A stretch of 64,000 nt of DNA from an uncultured Spirochaetaceae bacterium (lineage in GTDB: Bacteria; Spirochaetota; Spirochaetia; Sphaerochaetales; Sphaerochaetaceae): NCBI GenBank assembly GCA_944389275.1, contig CALXLT010000042.1:1-64000 (forward strand). Direction: 5' to 3'. Below are positions 63,755 to 64,000 of the stretch, in pieces (within the stretch, counting starts at the first letter, position 1; every line of letters starts with the position of its first letter). The position numbers and the translations under genes are program-made. A model generated the notes under the pieces. The model searched no databases. It saw only the letters and a list, made by a program, of their open reading frames with translations, and had not been told where the DNA came from.

Positions 63755-64000
63755 AAGAGATTGAGGATTTCCTTTCATATATCTCTGATATCCGGGGGCT
63801 GTCAGAGAACACGGTCAAGAGCTATCGGGTGGATCTTGAGGAATGGGCAGTATTCCTCGATAAGATCGGCGTGCCTCTTGCTTCGTTCTCAGCTGACGAC
63901 GCCAAAGGCTATGTCAGGGAGATGATGGCGGAGTTCTCCGAGCGCTCGATACTCCGTAAGCTCACGGCGCTCCGCACCTTCTTCGGTTATCTTGAGAAGA
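63751..64000 (+). CDS. Tyrosine recombinase, Xer family (3' end outside window)
   Basis: The visible 83 residues (KEIEDFLSYISDIRGLSENTVKSY, then SERSILRKLTALRTFFGYLEK) are the N-terminal SAM-like core-binding domain of XerC/XerD. The catalytic domain lies beyond base 64,000. It starts at ATG overlapping the DprA-like stop. With the gene at 59989 it probably makes the XerC/XerD pair. Confidence 0.85.
   Translation, partial: MKEIEDFLSYISDIRGLSENTVKSYRVDLEEWAVFLDKIGVPLASFSADDAKGYVREMMAEFSERSILRKLTALRTFFGYLEK

Overview
The window looks like a chromosome segment of a Sphaerochaeta-like spirochaete (gut or free-living, coccoid type). The housekeeping genes have spirochaetal order and style. The division cluster runs mraZ-rsmH-ftsL-ftsW-ftsQ-ftsA-ftsZ with no ftsI or mur genes inside it, which fits the reported lack of penicillin-binding proteins in Sphaerochaeta. 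Small lipoproteins, a TAXI-type TRAP transporter and a membrane pyrophosphatase also fit. The taxonomic call is inference from gene content only.

Bases 1-14,277 are the right end of a prophage inserted at the 3' end of a tRNA-Leu(GAG) gene; its left end is outside the window. It carries a very large internal virion-type protein, a T7-like tail fibre, a complete diversity-generating retroelement (variable repeat in the fibre 3' end, adenine-rich template repeat, reverse transcriptase), an XRE/ImmA repressor-protease pair with a clear promoter, a block of small membrane and envelope proteins that is probably the lysis region, and a tyrosine integrase. A candidate type I toxin peptide lies upstream of the fibre gene. 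The retroelement is the most striking system here: 19 substitutions separate template from target, and every one is at a template adenine.

Bases 14,277-18,190 hold tRNA-Leu, asnA, mscL, an alpha/beta hydrolase, a fumarylacetoacetase-family gene and a tRNA with anticodon CAU. Bases 18,192-29,289 are a complete type I-E CRISPR-Cas locus: array 1 (9 repeats), cas3-cas8e-cse2-cas6e-cas7e-cas5e-cas1e-cas2e, then array 2 (41 repeats). The two arrays use slightly different repeats. The cas genes look more AT-rich than their neighbours.

Bases 29,460-45,816 are housekeeping: metG, a CsoR-like protein without its usual ligands, murD, a 29-residue COX24/AURKAIP1-like basic protein, tcdA, a TatD-family gene, the rpsF-ssb-rpsR-(membrane protein)-rplI-dnaB operon, and on the minus strand rpsB-tsf-frr-uppS-cdsA-dxr-rseP.

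Bases 46,008-53,546 hold a lipoprotein and outer-membrane protein pair, the membrane pyrophosphatase and the TRAP transporter. Bases 54,112-64,000 hold the division cluster, a Xer recombinase, a TauE/SafE permease, a lipoprotein gene that may be frameshifted, a DprA-like gene and the start of a second Xer recombinase. The FtsW protein lacks the catalytic aspartate of SEDS glycosyltransferases, a second sign that septal wall synthesis is altered in this organism.
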